Origin: Microbacterium pumilum
Lineage (GTDB): Bacteria; Actinomycetota; Actinomycetes; Actinomycetales; Microbacteriaceae
Reading direction: 5' to 3'
Assembly (NCBI RefSeq): GCF_039530225.1
Contig: NZ_BAAAOH010000001.1
Location: forward strand, 2,542,001-2,606,000
Length of the DNA: 64,000 bases
Shown here: piece by piece, positions 44,357 to 54,532 of the stretch
Position numbering within the stretch: position 1 is the stretch's first letter
How the letters are laid out: each line of letters begins with the position of its first letter
Notes under the pieces: model-generated
Seen by the model: only the letters and a program-made list of their open reading frames with translations
Told to the model about the DNA's origin: nothing
Database searches by the model: none
Program-made: the position numbers and the translations under genes

Positions 44357-45976
44357 GTGTCGACCGCACCGCTGCGGCGTCTCACCTCGTCCGCGTGGCT
44401 CGCCCTCGCGGCGCTGATCGGCGTCCTCGTCGTGCTGCCCGCCGGTGCCGCCTTCGGCGGGAGCGACGTGGAGCCTTCCGACCCGGATGCCGGATGGACC
44501 GTCCCGGTCAACCACGACTTCATCGCCGATCCCGCATCCGTGCCCGAGCTCACGGGCGAAGTGTGGAACAGCACGTGGGGTGACATCGTCTTCGACATTC
44601 GCGCCGACGGATCGTTCACGGCAGCGTACGCATACCGAGAAGGCGTCGTGGTGGGGTCGGTCGTCGGCGAGACACTGGTGGGCTGGTGGTGCGAAGCACC
44701 TTCGCGCCAGCCGCCGGCGGGAGCGGGCGAGGCGCAGTTCCGGATCTACGAGAGCCCGTCGGGCGTCGCGATCGTCGGTCGATGGTCGTTCGGACTCGAC
44801 ACGGCAGACGTGGGCTGGGAGGGATGGAACGCGACACCGCTCGGATCACCGCCCACGGCCGACCTGCAGGATCGGATGGCGCGCGCCGACGAGCTGTGCG
44901 CCTCGCCGTTCGCGGCCCTCACCACGGCTGCATCCATGGGCATCGACACACCCTCGACGCTGAGCGCACTCACGACGATCCAATCCGTGACGCCGATCGC
45001 GGCCGCGGTCGCCGGAGGCGGTGCGGTCGTGCTGGTGGCTGTCGCCGCCTATCCGGCGGTCTTGCTCGACGGCACCCTCACAGCGAATCGCGATCGCCTG
45101 TTCGGCTGGGCACGCCGACCCGCCGCCCGCTTCCGTCAGTGGGGAGGAACGCTCCGCACGCGGCTGCCGGCCTGGCTCGGAGTCACCCTCGGCCTACTGG
45201 CGACGGTTGTCCTTTCGGGCTTCATCGAACCGCGCTTCGGCCTGAACCCGGGCTCCGCGCGACTGCTGGCATCGCTCGCCATCTCGCTCGCGATGGAGCG
45301 ACTCCTCTTCCTCATCATCGTTCGGCGGATCGTGCATCGCCGGTCGCCCGCGCTCAGGCCGACGATCCAGTTCGCGGCGAGTTCGCTCTTGTTCGTCGCG
45401 GTGGCCGTGCTGCTCACACGCGTGACCGGCTTCGAGCCGGGAATCGTGTTCGGCCTGGTGCTCGGCCTCGCGGTGGCATCGGATCTGACGCGTGCAGGCG
45501 AGGCCCGACTGGCGCTCGGGGCGAGCGCGTGGGCGCTGGCGATGGGGCTCGTCGGATGGTGCTGCTACAGCATCCTGGTTGCGATCCTCGGGTCGGAGCC
45601 GCCGGCCCTGGGCCTCTTCGCGATCGAGACCTTCAGCGGGTTCGCAGTGGCGGGTATCGCGGCGCTTCCGATCGCCCTGTTGCCCCTCGCGGTGCTCGAC
45701 GGGGGTGCGATCTGGGCCTGGCGCAAGCTCGTGTGGCTCGCGGTGTACGTGGTCGGGCTCGTCGCGTTCCTGATCGTCGTACTCCCGATGCCGACGAGCT
45801 GGGACGAGGTCTCGCTGACCTACGTCGCCTGGATCGTGCTGTACTCGGCGTTCTGCGTGTTCGCCATCGGGCTCTGGGCGGTTTTCCGGTTCGTACCGCG
45901 CCGCAGTGGCGTTCCGGGCGAAACTCCGGCCGCGGCCGATCCTTCCGCGAGCGGCCCGGTCACGGGCAGTGCATGA
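44357..45976 (+). CDS. Large hypothetical membrane protein with extracytoplasmic domain
   Basis: 539 aa, no family recognised. A signal/anchor helix (about 12-35) leads to an extracytoplasmic domain (about 40-200) with NSTWGDIVFDIRADGSF and FRIYESPSGVAIVGRWSFG, resembling a beta-sandwich. A membrane region of about eight helices follows (about 215-505) and a Pro/Ala-rich tail. GTG at 44357 is taken as start, about 50 nt after a TAGCCT box near 44302. Its end overlaps the convergent zinc-ribbon gene by 17 bp. Confidence 0.75.
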   Translation: MSTAPLRRLTSSAWLALAALIGVLVVLPAGAAFGGSDVEPSDPDAGWTVPVNHDFIADPASVPELTGEVWNSTWGDIVFDIRADGSFTAAYAYREGVVVGSVVGETLVGWWCEAPSRQPPAGAGEAQFRIYESPSGVAIVGRWSFGLDTADVGWEGWNATPLGSPPTADLQDRMARADELCASPFAALTTAASMGIDTPSTLSALTTIQSVTPIAAAVAGGGAVVLVAVAAYPAVLLDGTLTANRDRLFGWARRPAARFRQWGGTLRTRLPAWLGVTLGLLATVVLSGFIEPRFGLNPGSARLLASLAISLAMERLLFLIIVRRIVHRRSPALRPTIQFAASSLLFVAVAVLLTRVTGFEPGIVFGLVLGLAVASDLTRAGEARLALGASAWALAMGLVGWCCYSILVAILGSEPPALGLFAIETFSGFAVAGIAALPIALLPLAVLDGGAIWAWRKLVWLAVYVVGLVAFLIVVLPMPTSWDEVSLTYVAWIVLYSAFCVFAIGLWAVFRFVPRRSGVPGETPAAADPSASGPVTGSA

Positions 45977-46214
45977 GGGGCTTCGGCCCTGAGCGCTCGA
46001 ACGAGTGCTCCGTCATCGCGTGACCGCACAGCGGGCACGGCCGCGCCGCGCGCTCGGCGTTGGACGGCGGGGGAGTCGTCTCGTAGGGACCGACGGCCGC
46101 CGGCCCCGCCAGCCGGATGAGCTTCGCATTGAGCCACGCGTACCAGCCGCCGGCGGCACCCACTCGATCGCGCAGCGGCAACCGGCCATCGGCTTCGGCA
46201 TCCATTCGATCCAT
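45960..46214 (-). CDS. Small zinc-ribbon protein divergent from MarR
   Basis: 84 aa. WYAWLNAKLIRLAGPAAVGP suggests a short amphipathic helix, and the C-terminal CPLCGHAMTEH with a late HC pair looks like a zinc ribbon. Not recognised as a named family. The start at 46214 is chosen because TACACT (46222-46227, minus strand) lies 7 nt upstream; an ATG at 46220 would be one base from that box. The box lies inside the palindrome shared with the MarR gene. Confidence 0.65.
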   Translation of the reverse strand: MDRMDAEADGRLPLRDRVGAAGGWYAWLNAKLIRLAGPAAVGPYETTPPPSNAERAARPCPLCGHAMTEHSFERSGPKPLMHCP

Positions 46215-46219
46215 ACTCA

Positions 46220-46231
46220 TTAGTGTACTAA
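46220..46231. promoter_or_regulatory. Palindromic operator in the MarR divergon
   Basis: TTAGTGTACTAA: arms TTAGT and ACTAA around GT. It contains the minus-strand -10 box of the zinc-ribbon gene and sits near the -35 position of the marR-type gene, a good location for MarR repression of both. Confidence 0.6.
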
Positions 46232-46245
46232 ACATTCGTGCACGA

Positions 46246-46251
46246 TAGGAT
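46246..46251 (+). promoter_or_regulatory. Leaderless -10 box of the MarR gene
   Basis: TAGGAT, 6 nt before ATG 46258. Confidence 0.5.
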
Positions 46252-46257
46252 GCGGTC

Positions 46258-46731
46258 ATGGACTCGCCGGACGATCTGCTCAAGCTCGACAACCAGGTGT
46301 GCTTCGCCCTCGTGACGGCGGCGCGAAACGTGGTGTCGATCTACCGTCCGATCCTCGAGCCGCTGGGGCTGACGCACCCGCAGTACCTCGTCATGCTCGC
46401 GCTGTGGGAGAGCGCGCCCCGATCGCTCGGCGAGCTCGCGGATGAACTCGCACTCGAGCCGGCGACGGTCTCGCCGCTGGTGAAGCGGCTCGAGGCTCAG
46501 GGTCTGGTCGTGCGTTCGCGCCGCGCCGGCGATGAGCGTGTGCTCGATGTCGCACTCACGCCGCAGGGCGTCGCGCTGCGGGCGCGCGCCCTCGACGTGC
46601 CGCGCCAGGTCATGGCCCGGACGGGAATGGATGCCGACGAACTCGCTGGCCTCCGCAACGCGTTGTCCGCCTTCGCCGGTGGTCGAACCCGATGGGATGC
46701 CACACACGCGGCGTCGGGTGCCGTGCATTGA
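46258..46731 (+). CDS. MarR family transcriptional regulator
   Basis: 157 aa winged helix-turn-helix dimer. CFALVTAARNVVSIYRPILEP followed by LGLTHPQYLVMLALWE fits the OhrR/MarR N-terminus. The recognition region is GELADELALEPATVSPLVKRLEAQG and the wing is RSRRAGDERVLDVALT. OhrR proteins carry a reactive Cys near residue 15, and a Cys is present here at residue 14 (NQVCFALV), so peroxide sensing is plausible. It probably controls itself and the divergent gene. Confidence 0.9.
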   Translation: MDSPDDLLKLDNQVCFALVTAARNVVSIYRPILEPLGLTHPQYLVMLALWESAPRSLGELADELALEPATVSPLVKRLEAQGLVVRSRRAGDERVLDVALTPQGVALRARALDVPRQVMARTGMDADELAGLRNALSAFAGGRTRWDATHAASGAVH

Positions 46732-46874
46732 GGTATCGGATGGGACTCGATTCCAGGAATTGAGCAACTCGTCTCTAGGCGGAGTCCCAGGTTCTGCATA
46801 GGCTCGATTCCAGCGCACCCGACGCGGCAACACCGCGCGGTGGCGCCATCCCCATCGGCGAGAAAGAGGATGCG

Positions 46875-49514
46875 ATGCCATCTCGGTCATACCCCGGCCA
46901 CCGGTCACACCCCACCCGACGGCGACTCGCGTTCGGCGCGGGCATCGCAGCGGCCGCGCTGGGAGCGAGTCTGCTGACGGCTCCCGCGGCGCAGGCGGCT
47001 GACCCGGTCGTCCTGAACCTGTTGACGGTCAACGACTTCCACGGGCGGATCGACCCGAACACCGTGAAATTCGCGGGCACCATCGAGGGTCTTCGGGCCG
47101 CTGACGGCGCCGGCGGAGCCAACACGCTCCTGATCGGCGCGGGCGACTTCATCGGAGCGTCGCTGTTCGCATCCTCGGTCGCGCAGGACCAGCCCACGAT
47201 CGATGTCTTCAACGAGCTCGGGATGGTCGCATCCGCAGTCGGCAACCACGAGTTCGACGCGGGCTGGCCCGATCTCCGTGATCGGGTGCTCAATGACGGC
47301 AACAATGCGCAGTGGGACTATCTCGGCGCGAACGTCTACCTCGCCGGCACCACGACGCCCGCGCTGCCCGAGTACGGCCTCTATGAGGCCGCCGGTCTCA
47401 CTGTCGGCATCATCGGCGCGGTGACCCAGGAGACACCGGCCCTCGTATCGCCCGGCGGCGTCGTCGATCTCTCGTTCGGCGACCCCGTCGAGGCGGTGAA
47501 CCGCGTCGCCGACCAGCTCACGGACGGGAACGAGGCGAACGGCGAGGCCGACGTCCTCGTCGCGACGTTCCACGAAGGCGCCCCGACGGGCACGCTGACG
47601 CTCGACCAGAACGAGGCCATCAGCCCGGTCTTCGCGCGTATCGTCAACGAGGTCTCGCCGAAGGTCGCCGCGCTCGTCAACGGGCACACCCACCAGGCCT
47701 ACGCCTACAACGCTCCGGTCCCCGGCCAGCCGGGAGCCACCCGACCCGTCCTGCAGACCGGCAACTACGCCGCGAACGTCGGGCAGATCACACTGACCGT
47801 CGACCCCGACACGGATGTCGTCTCGGCATACACGGTGGCGAACGTCCCTCGCGTCACGACCGCCGACCCCACGCTCATCGCCACCTACCCGCGGGTGGCT
47901 GCGGTCAACACGACCGTGCAGGCGGCCATCACTGCTGCAGGGGTCATCGGCAACCAGCCCATCGGCACGCTCGGCGACGATGTCACCACCGCGATGACTC
48001 CCGGAACGCCTGCCTCGAAGCCCTACCCGAACTTCGAGCGCGACGACCGATCGAAGGAGTCCACTCTGGGCAATCTCGTCGCCGATGCGATCCTCGACGC
48101 GCTCGCGCCACCGGATCGAGGTGGGGCCGAGATAGCGGTCGTGAATCCGGGGGGCCTGCGTGCCGAACTCGTGTACGCGAAGGATGCCGCGAATCCGGCG
48201 GATTCGGATGGCGTGATCCTCTACGCGGAGGCGAACGGGGTGCTCCCGTTCGTGAACAACCTCGCGACGGTGGACATGACCGGCGCGCAGCTGAAGACAC
48301 TGCTCGAGCAGCAATGGCAGCGCGACGCGAACAACCAGGTGCCGACGCGTCCGTACCTTCAGCTCGGCACCTCGGCCGGCTTCAGCTACACGTTCGACCC
48401 GGCGCTCGCCGAGGGAAGCCGCATCACGTCGATGATGTTCAACGGCGCTCCGATCGATCCCGCCGAGACCTATCGGGTGGGCACCTTCACCTTCCTGACC
48501 GGCACCGGCACCCCGGCGAGTGCGGGAGGCGACAACTTCTGGGTTTTCCGGCAGGCGACCAACTTCCGCGACTCCGGCCTCGTCGACCGCGACGCGTGGA
48601 TCGCCTACCTCAAGGCACACCCGGGTGTGGGGCCCAACTTCGAGAAGCACGCCGTCTCGGTGTCTGGGCTGGACGCGACGCCGATCGCCGGTTCCACTCA
48701 GACGCTCACGGTCGGCACGCTCGACCTGACGAGCATCGACTCACCGGCTAACACGTCACTGACCGCGCAGTTCGCGGCGACGGCCGACGGCGCCGGTGCG
48801 GTCGACATCGGATCGGCCACTGTGGCCGGCGGTGCGGCCACGATCGGCGTGACGTTCCCGGCGAGCGCCTCCGGCGCGGGGTTCCTTATCCTCACGGCCC
48901 AGCCGACGGGAACCAGGGTCGTCATCCCGGTCGAGGTGGCCCTGCCCGAGAGCACCGTGTCTGCGACCGCCGCCGCCGTGCAGTACGGCAGCAGCCCGAA
49001 GGTGAAAGTCACTGTCGCCTCCGCAGGTGTGACTCCCACCGGAACCGTGACGGTCAGCGATGCAGAGGGGGCGATGCTCGGAACCGCCGCTCTCACGAAC
49101 GGCGCCGCCACGGTATCGCTCGGCCGCACGGCGGTACCGCCAGGGACGCACACACTGACGGTCTCGTACAGCGGCTCCGACACCGTGGCAGGGTCGACCA
49201 CCACAGTCGAGCTCGTCGTCAAGCGGGCATCCTCGACCACGGTGGCCATCGGCTCGGCCCTCATCGTCAAGAAGGGATCGGCGCTGAACATCACGAGCTT
49301 CACCGTGGCGAACGGCGGCGTGCAGGTCGGCGGCACGGTGACGGTCACGACTCGCGGCGGAGAGGTGCTCGGCACCGCCACCGTGACCAACGGACGCGCG
49401 AAGGTGGCCCTGGCGCCACTCACGGCCCGTGGCCTGCAGGTCCTGACGGTCCGCTACGACGGATCCGCCACGGTCGCGCCGTCGTCGGGGAGTGTCGTCG
49501 TGCTCGTTCGCTGA
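46875..49514 (+). CDS. Secreted 5'-nucleotidase / UDP-sugar hydrolase family with Ig-like repeats
   Basis: 879 aa. The signal peptide (about 1-41) has a TRRRLAFG start that could be Tat-type and ends AQA. The metallophosphatase domain (about 45-350) shows NDFHGRID, GAGDFIGAS, GNHEFDAGW and NGHTHQAY; the 5'-nucleotidase C-terminal domain (about 370-600) has NPGGLRAEL. Two or three Ig-like modules follow to the end (about 605-879), with repeated TVSYSGSDTVAGSTTT-like strands. No sortase motif or anchor is visible, so it is probably released. Likely role: scavenging phosphate or nucleosides outside the cell. Confidence 0.92.
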   Translation: MPSRSYPGHRSHPTRRRLAFGAGIAAAALGASLLTAPAAQAADPVVLNLLTVNDFHGRIDPNTVKFAGTIEGLRAADGAGGANTLLIGAGDFIGASLFASSVAQDQPTIDVFNELGMVASAVGNHEFDAGWPDLRDRVLNDGNNAQWDYLGANVYLAGTTTPALPEYGLYEAAGLTVGIIGAVTQETPALVSPGGVVDLSFGDPVEAVNRVADQLTDGNEANGEADVLVATFHEGAPTGTLTLDQNEAISPVFARIVNEVSPKVAALVNGHTHQAYAYNAPVPGQPGATRPVLQTGNYAANVGQITLTVDPDTDVVSAYTVANVPRVTTADPTLIATYPRVAAVNTTVQAAITAAGVIGNQPIGTLGDDVTTAMTPGTPASKPYPNFERDDRSKESTLGNLVADAILDALAPPDRGGAEIAVVNPGGLRAELVYAKDAANPADSDGVILYAEANGVLPFVNNLATVDMTGAQLKTLLEQQWQRDANNQVPTRPYLQLGTSAGFSYTFDPALAEGSRITSMMFNGAPIDPAETYRVGTFTFLTGTGTPASAGGDNFWVFRQATNFRDSGLVDRDAWIAYLKAHPGVGPNFEKHAVSVSGLDATPIAGSTQTLTVGTLDLTSIDSPANTSLTAQFAATADGAGAVDIGSATVAGGAATIGVTFPASASGAGFLILTAQPTGTRVVIPVEVALPESTVSATAAAVQYGSSPKVKVTVASAGVTPTGTVTVSDAEGAMLGTAALTNGAATVSLGRTAVPPGTHTLTVSYSGSDTVAGSTTTVELVVKRASSTTVAIGSALIVKKGSALNITSFTVANGGVQVGGTVTVTTRGGEVLGTATVTNGRAKVALAPLTARGLQVLTVRYDGSATVAPSSGSVVVLVR

Positions 49515-49528
49515 GCAGCTTTCGCACA

Positions 49529-49567
49529 GACGGATGCCGCGAAGCCCCGAGCTTCGCGGCATCCGTC
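49529..49567 (+). terminator. Hairpin after the 5'-nucleotidase gene
   Basis: Perfect 17-bp stem, GACGGATGCCGCGAAGC at 49529-49545 with its complement at 49551-49567, and a 5-nt loop, 15 nt after the stop. There is no T-tract. It uses the family-typical GGATGCC word. Confidence 0.7.
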
Positions 49568-49617
49568 GTCTACGCGGCGAGCGAACGGTGGCCGGGACCG
49601 ATGTCGGAGGCCGCACC

Positions 49618-49623
49618 TAGACT
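49618..49623 (+). promoter_or_regulatory. Leaderless -10 box of uvrA
   Basis: TAGACT, 6 nt before GTG 49630. Confidence 0.5.
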
Positions 49624-49629
49624 TGTCGG

Positions 49630-52530
49630 GTGCCCATCGTCCCCGTCGCCGCGCCCGGAAACACCAGCGGAAAGCTCAGCGTCCGGGGTGCCCGTGTCCA
49701 CAATCTCAAGAACGTCGATCTCGACATCCCTCGCGACTCGCTGGTGGTCTTCACTGGTCTCTCGGGGTCCGGAAAGTCGTCGCTCGCGTTCGACACGATC
49801 TTCGCGGAAGGCCAGCGGCGCTACGTCGAGTCGCTGAGCGCGTACGCGCGTCAGTTCCTCGGCCAGGTCGACCGACCCGACGTCGATTTCATCGAGGGAC
49901 TCAGCCCCGCGGTCTCGATCGACCAGAAGTCGACGAACCGCAACCCGCGGTCGACGGTCGGCACGATCACCGAGATCCACGACTACATGCGTCTGCTGTG
50001 GGCGCGCATCGGCGTACCCCACTGCCCGGAGTGCGGCGAGGTCATCCAGCGCCAGACCGTGCAGCAGATCGCCGATCAGCTCATGGAGCTGCCCGAGAAG
50101 ACCCGATACCAGATCGTCGCGCCGGTCGTCTCGCAGAAGAAGGGCGAGTTCGTCGACCTCTTCAAAGAGCTCGGCGCCAAAGGCTACGCCCGTGCGATCG
50201 TCGATGGCGACCTCATCCAGCTCGCAGAGCCGCCCACGCTCAAGAAGACCTACAAGCACGACATCGGCGTGGTCGTCGACCGTCTCGTCGCGAGCCCCGA
50301 CATCCTCGGCCGCGTCACCGATTCGGTCGAGACGGCGCTGGGCCTGGCCGCGGGAATCGTGCAGATCAACTTCGTCGACGAAGAAGGAGATGCCGCGTGG
50401 CAGTCCTTCTCCGAGAAGCTGGCCTGCCCGAACGGGCACCCGCTGCAGCTTACCGAGATCGAGCCCCGGACGTTCTCGTTCAACGCGCCGTTCGGTGCGT
50501 GCCCGACGTGCTCGGGACTCGGCACCCGGATGTCGGTGGATGTCGACCTGATGCTCGGCGACGAGGAGGCCTCGATCCGCGAGGGCGTGCTCATCCCGTG
50601 GACGACGCAGGGAAAGGGGCTCTTCCAGTATTACGAACGCCTTCTCGAAGGACTCGCCGACGACCTGAACTTCTCGCTCGACACCCCGTGGAACGAGCTG
50701 CGGGTCGACGTGCAGGAGGCGATCCTGCGCGGTGAGAACTACAAGGTCACCGTGAAGTGGAAGAACCGCTACGGGCGCGAGATGCGCTACTCGTCGGGAT
50801 TCGAGGGCGTCGTGCCCTACATCGAGCGGCAGTACGTGCAGGCGGAGTCTGACTCCCAGCGCCAGCGCTGGTCGGAATACCTGCGCGAAGTGCCGTGCGC
50901 GGTGTGCCACGGCGACCGCCTGAAGCCGGAGGTGCTGGCCGTGCTGGTGCACGGGCACTCGATCGCAGACGCGTCGCGGCTGAGTCTCGGCGACGCCCAG
51001 GCCTACTTCGCACAGCTCCAGCTGACACCGCGCGAGGCGAAGATCGCGGCACAGGTGCTGCGTGAGATCCGGGTGCGGCTGGAATTCCTGCTGCAGGTGG
51101 GGCTGAACTATCTGAGCCTCTCGCGGTCGGCGGGCTCCCTCTCCGGGGGAGAGGCACAGCGCATCCGTCTCGCCACCCAGATCGGGTCCGGCCTGACCGG
51201 AGTCCTGTACGTCCTCGATGAACCCTCCATCGGCCTGCACCAGCGCGACAACCGGCGGCTCATCGAGACGCTTCTCACGCTCCGCGACCTCGGCAACACG
51301 CTCATCGTGGTCGAGCACGACGAAGAGACGATCCATGCCGCGGACTGGGTCGTCGACATCGGGCCGGGCGCGGGGGTGAACGGCGGCGAGGTCGTGCACT
51401 CGGGGCCGTACGCTCAGCTGCTCGCCGAGAAGGAGTCGCTCACGGGGGACTACCTCGCCGGGCGGCGGTCGATCGAGACCCCGAAGAAGCGGCGCCGCAT
51501 CGACAAGGAGCGCCAGATCACGGTCGAGGGTGCGCGCGAGAACAACCTCCGCAACGTGACGGTGAAGTTCCCGCTCGGGGTCATGACCGCGGTCACCGGT
51601 GTGAGTGGTTCGGGCAAGTCCTCGCTCGTGAACGGCATCCTCTACGAGGTGCTGGCGACGAGGCTCAACGGAGCCCGGCGGGTCGCGGGCAAGCACACGC
51701 GCGTGACCGGCCTCGACAACCTCGACAAGGTCGTGCACGTCGACCAGGCGCCGATCGGTCGCACGCCGCGATCGAACCCTGCGACCTACACCGGCGTCTT
51801 CGACCGAGTCCGCACGCTGTTCAGCGAGACTCCCGAGGCCAAGGTGCGCGGGTACCAGCCCGGCCGGTTCAGCTTCAACGTGAAGGGCGGGCGGTGCGAG
51901 GCGTGTGCCGGCGACGGCACGATCAAGATCGAGATGAACTTCCTTCCCGACGTCTATGTGGACTGCGAGGTGTGCCACGGCAAGCGGTACAACCGCGACA
52001 CGCTCGCCGTGCACTACAAGGGCAAGAACATCGCCGAGGTGCTCGAGATGTCGATCGAGGATGCCGCAGATTTCTTCGAGCCGATCCAGGCGATCCACCG
52101 CTACCTGCGGACGCTCGTCGACGTCGGCCTCGGATACGTGCGGCTCGGTCAATCGGCCACGACGCTCTCCGGTGGCGAAGCGCAGCGCGTGAAGCTCGCG
52201 ACCGAGCTCCAGCGTCGCAGCAACGGCCGCAGCATCTACGTGCTCGACGAGCCGACGACGGGCCTCCACTTCGAAGATGTCCGCCGGCTGCTCGAAGTGC
52301 TGCACAGCCTCGTCGACAAGGGCAACACCGTCATCGTCATCGAGCACAACCTCGACGTGATCAAGTCGTCGGACTGGGTCATCGACCTCGGGCCCGAAGG
52401 CGGATCCGGCGGCGGCGAGGTCGTCGCGACCGGCACGCCCGAGCAGGTCTCGCGCATCGAGGCGAGCCACACCGGGACATTCCTCGCCGAGGTCCTCGGC
52501 ACCTCGGCCGAGCGCCGCAAGGCCGGCTGA
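49630..52530 (+). CDS. uvrA: UvrABC excinuclease subunit A
   Basis: Damage-sensing ABC ATPase that loads UvrB. 966 aa with two nucleotide-binding domains: Walker [15 protein letters not shown] near residue 42 and [13 protein letters not shown] near 660; signature motifs [12 protein letters not shown] and [12 protein letters not shown]. Zinc-finger cysteines are CPEC...CPTC in the first half and CEACAGDG...CEVCHG in the second. Full family length. GTG start by the -10 box. uvrC follows after 20 nt, so uvrA-uvrC may be one transcript. Confidence 0.98.
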   Translation: MPIVPVAAPGNTSGKLSVRGARVHNLKNVDLDIPRDSLVVFTGLSGSGKSSLAFDTIFAEGQRRYVESLSAYARQFLGQVDRPDVDFIEGLSPAVSIDQKSTNRNPRSTVGTITEIHDYMRLLWARIGVPHCPECGEVIQRQTVQQIADQLMELPEKTRYQIVAPVVSQKKGEFVDLFKELGAKGYARAIVDGDLIQLAEPPTLKKTYKHDIGVVVDRLVASPDILGRVTDSVETALGLAAGIVQINFVDEEGDAAWQSFSEKLACPNGHPLQLTEIEPRTFSFNAPFGACPTCSGLGTRMSVDVDLMLGDEEASIREGVLIPWTTQGKGLFQYYERLLEGLADDLNFSLDTPWNELRVDVQEAILRGENYKVTVKWKNRYGREMRYSSGFEGVVPYIERQYVQAESDSQRQRWSEYLREVPCAVCHGDRLKPEVLAVLVHGHSIADASRLSLGDAQAYFAQLQLTPREAKIAAQVLREIRVRLEFLLQVGLNYLSLSRSAGSLSGGEAQRIRLATQIGSGLTGVLYVLDEPSIGLHQRDNRRLIETLLTLRDLGNTLIVVEHDEETIHAADWVVDIGPGAGVNGGEVVHSGPYAQLLAEKESLTGDYLAGRRSIETPKKRRRIDKERQITVEGARENNLRNVTVKFPLGVMTAVTGVSGSGKSSLVNGILYEVLATRLNGARRVAGKHTRVTGLDNLDKVVHVDQAPIGRTPRSNPATYTGVFDRVRTLFSETPEAKVRGYQPGRFSFNVKGGRCEACAGDGTIKIEMNFLPDVYVDCEVCHGKRYNRDTLAVHYKGKNIAEVLEMSIEDAADFFEPIQAIHRYLRTLVDVGLGYVRLGQSATTLSGGEAQRVKLATELQRRSNGRSIYVLDEPTTGLHFEDVRRLLEVLHSLVDKGNTVIVIEHNLDVIKSSDWVIDLGPEGGSGGGEVVATGTPEQVSRIEASHTGTFLAEVLGTSAERRKAG

Positions 52531-52550
52531 GCCCGATCTCGTTCCCCCGC

Positions 52551-54506
52551 ATGCCCAATCAGCTCTCCTACCGGCCGAGGCCGGGCGAGATCCCCACCAA
52601 CCCCGGCGTCTACCGCTTCCGCGACGCGCAGGGGCGCGTGCTGTACGTGGGGAAGGCGAAGAACCTGCGCGCTCGGCTGTCGAACTACTTCGCACCGCTG
52701 CACACCCTGCACGAGCGCACACGGCGCATGGTCACCACCGCGGCATCCGTCGAATGGACCGTCGTCGCGACCGACGTCGACTCCCTCCAGCTCGAGTACA
52801 TGTGGATCAAGGAGTTCGATCCGCCGTTCAACGTGCGCTACAAGGACGACAAGTCCTACCCGTTCATGGCGATCACGCTCGCGGATGAGGCGCCCCGCGT
52901 CATCGTGACCCGCAATCGGCGCATCAGCGGGGCCAAGTACTTCGGGCCGTATCCGAAGGTCTGGGCCGTGCACGACACGATCGACCTGATGATCAAGGTG
53001 TTCCCGATCCGCACCTGCAGCGACGCTAGTTACAAGAAGGCTATGGCGACGGGCCGCCCGTGCTTCCCCGGCCAGATCGGCCGCTGCGGCGGCCCATGCT
53101 CGATGAAGGTCACGATCGAGGAGCATCGCGTGATCGTGGACGACTTCATCGCGTTCATGGCCGGCGGCGATCAGCGGTTCACGAAAGAGCTGACGGCACG
53201 GATGCGGGAGGCATCCGCCGCCATGGACTACGAGGCCGCCGCGATCTACCGCGACCGGCTGCAGTCCATCGACGCGGTGCTCAACAGGAGCGCGCTCGTG
53301 CTGGCGTCCGACACGGATGCCGACCTCTTCGGGATCGCGGAGGATGAGCTCGCCGCGACGGTGCAGCACTTCATCATCCGCGGCGGGCGCGTGCGCGGTG
53401 TGCGCGCGACCACGATCGAGAAGGAGCTCGACATCTCAGGCGGCGACCTCGTCGATCAGGTCCTGCAGCGCACCTACGGGGATGCGGCACCCGTCGACAT
53501 CCCTCGCCAGGTGCTGGTGCCCTCGCTGCCGGACGATTCCGAGGAGCTGGAGCAGTGGCTGCGAGACAAGCGGGATCGACCCGTCACCATCCAGGTGGCG
53601 CAGCGCGGGCGCAAGGCCGAGCTCATGAAGACCGCGACCCTCAACGCCCAGCAGGCGCTCATCCTGCACAAGACCCGTCGCACCAGCGACTACGTGGCGC
53701 GCACTCAGGCGCTCACCGACCTGCAGGAGGCGCTGGGCCTCGCCGAGGCACCGCTGCGCATCGAGTGCTTCGACGTCTCGCACCTCGGTGGCACGAACGT
53801 CGTCGCCTCGATGGTGGTCTTCGAGGACGGCCTGCCGCGCAAGGACCAGTACCGGTCGTTCGGCGTGCCCGAGACGACCGACGACACGGACTCGATCTAC
53901 CAGGTGCTCACCAGGCGGCTGGCGTACGTCGACCGCGGCGACGCGGAAGACGCGGCCGAACTGGCGGCCGCAGCCGCCGCCGCGACCGATCCTGAAGGCG
54001 CCCTCCGACCGGTTGGTGAGCCTGTCGAACCCCAGGAGCCGGTCGTGACGACCCGCAAGCGGCCCCGCTTCGCGTACCGCCCGCAATTGCTCGTCGTGGA
54101 TGGCGGCAAGCCACAGGTCGAGGCGGCCGCCCGCGCGCGGGCCGATGCCGGGCACGAGGAGATCGCCCTCTGCGGCATCGCGAAGCGACTCGAAGAGGTC
54201 TGGCTGCCGGGAGAGGACTACCCCGTGATCCTGCCCCGGACGTCTGAGGCCCTCTATCTCCTGCAGCGTCTGCGCGACGAGGCGCACAGGTTCGCGATCA
54301 CGCACCAGCGCAAGCGCCGGCGGAACGACATCCAGACAGTCCTGGCCGAGGTGCCGGGCCTCGGCGACGCGCGCATCAAGGCGCTGCTGCGCCACTTCGG
54401 ATCGGTGAGCGCGCTCCGCCACGCGACATCCGACGAGATCGAGGAGCTGCCAGGGGTCGGACCCAAGCTGGCCGCCGCGATCCATGCCCATCTGTCGAGT
54501 GGCTAG
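52551..54506 (+). CDS. uvrC: UvrABC excinuclease subunit C
   Basis: Makes both incisions of nucleotide excision repair. 651 aa. The N-terminal GIY-YIG nuclease has [20 protein letters not shown]. The UVR domain (about 205-240) is followed by an RNase H-like C-terminal nuclease ([30 protein letters not shown]) and two terminal HhH motifs ([29 protein letters not shown]). Residues about 465-500 form an Ala/Pro-rich insertion that contains a genomic repeat (see 54006-54045). The 20-nt gap to uvrA suggests co-transcription. Confidence 0.97.
   Translation: MPNQLSYRPRPGEIPTNPGVYRFRDAQGRVLYVGKAKNLRARLSNYFAPLHTLHERTRRMVTTAASVEWTVVATDVDSLQLEYMWIKEFDPPFNVRYKDDKSYPFMAITLADEAPRVIVTRNRRISGAKYFGPYPKVWAVHDTIDLMIKVFPIRTCSDASYKKAMATGRPCFPGQIGRCGGPCSMKVTIEEHRVIVDDFIAFMAGGDQRFTKELTARMREASAAMDYEAAAIYRDRLQSIDAVLNRSALVLASDTDADLFGIAEDELAATVQHFIIRGGRVRGVRATTIEKELDISGGDLVDQVLQRTYGDAAPVDIPRQVLVPSLPDDSEELEQWLRDKRDRPVTIQVAQRGRKAELMKTATLNAQQALILHKTRRTSDYVARTQALTDLQEALGLAEAPLRIECFDVSHLGGTNVVASMVVFEDGLPRKDQYRSFGVPETTDDTDSIYQVLTRRLAYVDRGDAEDAAELAAAAAAATDPEGALRPVGEPVEPQEPVVTTRKRPRFAYRPQLLVVDGGKPQVEAAARARADAGHEEIALCGIAKRLEEVWLPGEDYPVILPRTSEALYLLQRLRDEAHRFAITHQRKRRRNDIQTVLAEVPGLGDARIKALLRHFGSVSALRHATSDEIEELPGVGPKLAAAIHAHLSSG
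54006..54045. repeat. Short genomic repeat captured inside uvrC
   Basis: GGTTGGTGAGCCTGTCGAAC (54011-54030) matches the TTGAGCCTGTCGAA-type repeat I know from intergenic regions of Microbacteriaceae. It is flanked by inverted CGACCGG (54006-54012) and CCGGTCG (54039-54045), and is translated in frame as [12 protein letters not shown]. Confidence 0.6.
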
Positions 54507-54509
54507 GCT
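54504..54509 (+). promoter_or_regulatory. -10 box of rapZ, overlapping uvrC stop
   Basis: TAGGCT starts with the uvrC TAG stop and lies 23 nt before the rapZ ATG, leaving a short leader with GGGGG as ribosome site. Confidence 0.45.
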
Positions 54510-54532
54510 GAGTCGCGACAACGGGGGTGGTC

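Noticed and set aside
49570..52722. Very long open frame on the minus strand opposite uvrA (over 1000 codons)
   Set aside because: It mirrors uvrA codon structure and has no recognisable domain; uvrA is certain. Long antisense frames are usual at this GC content.
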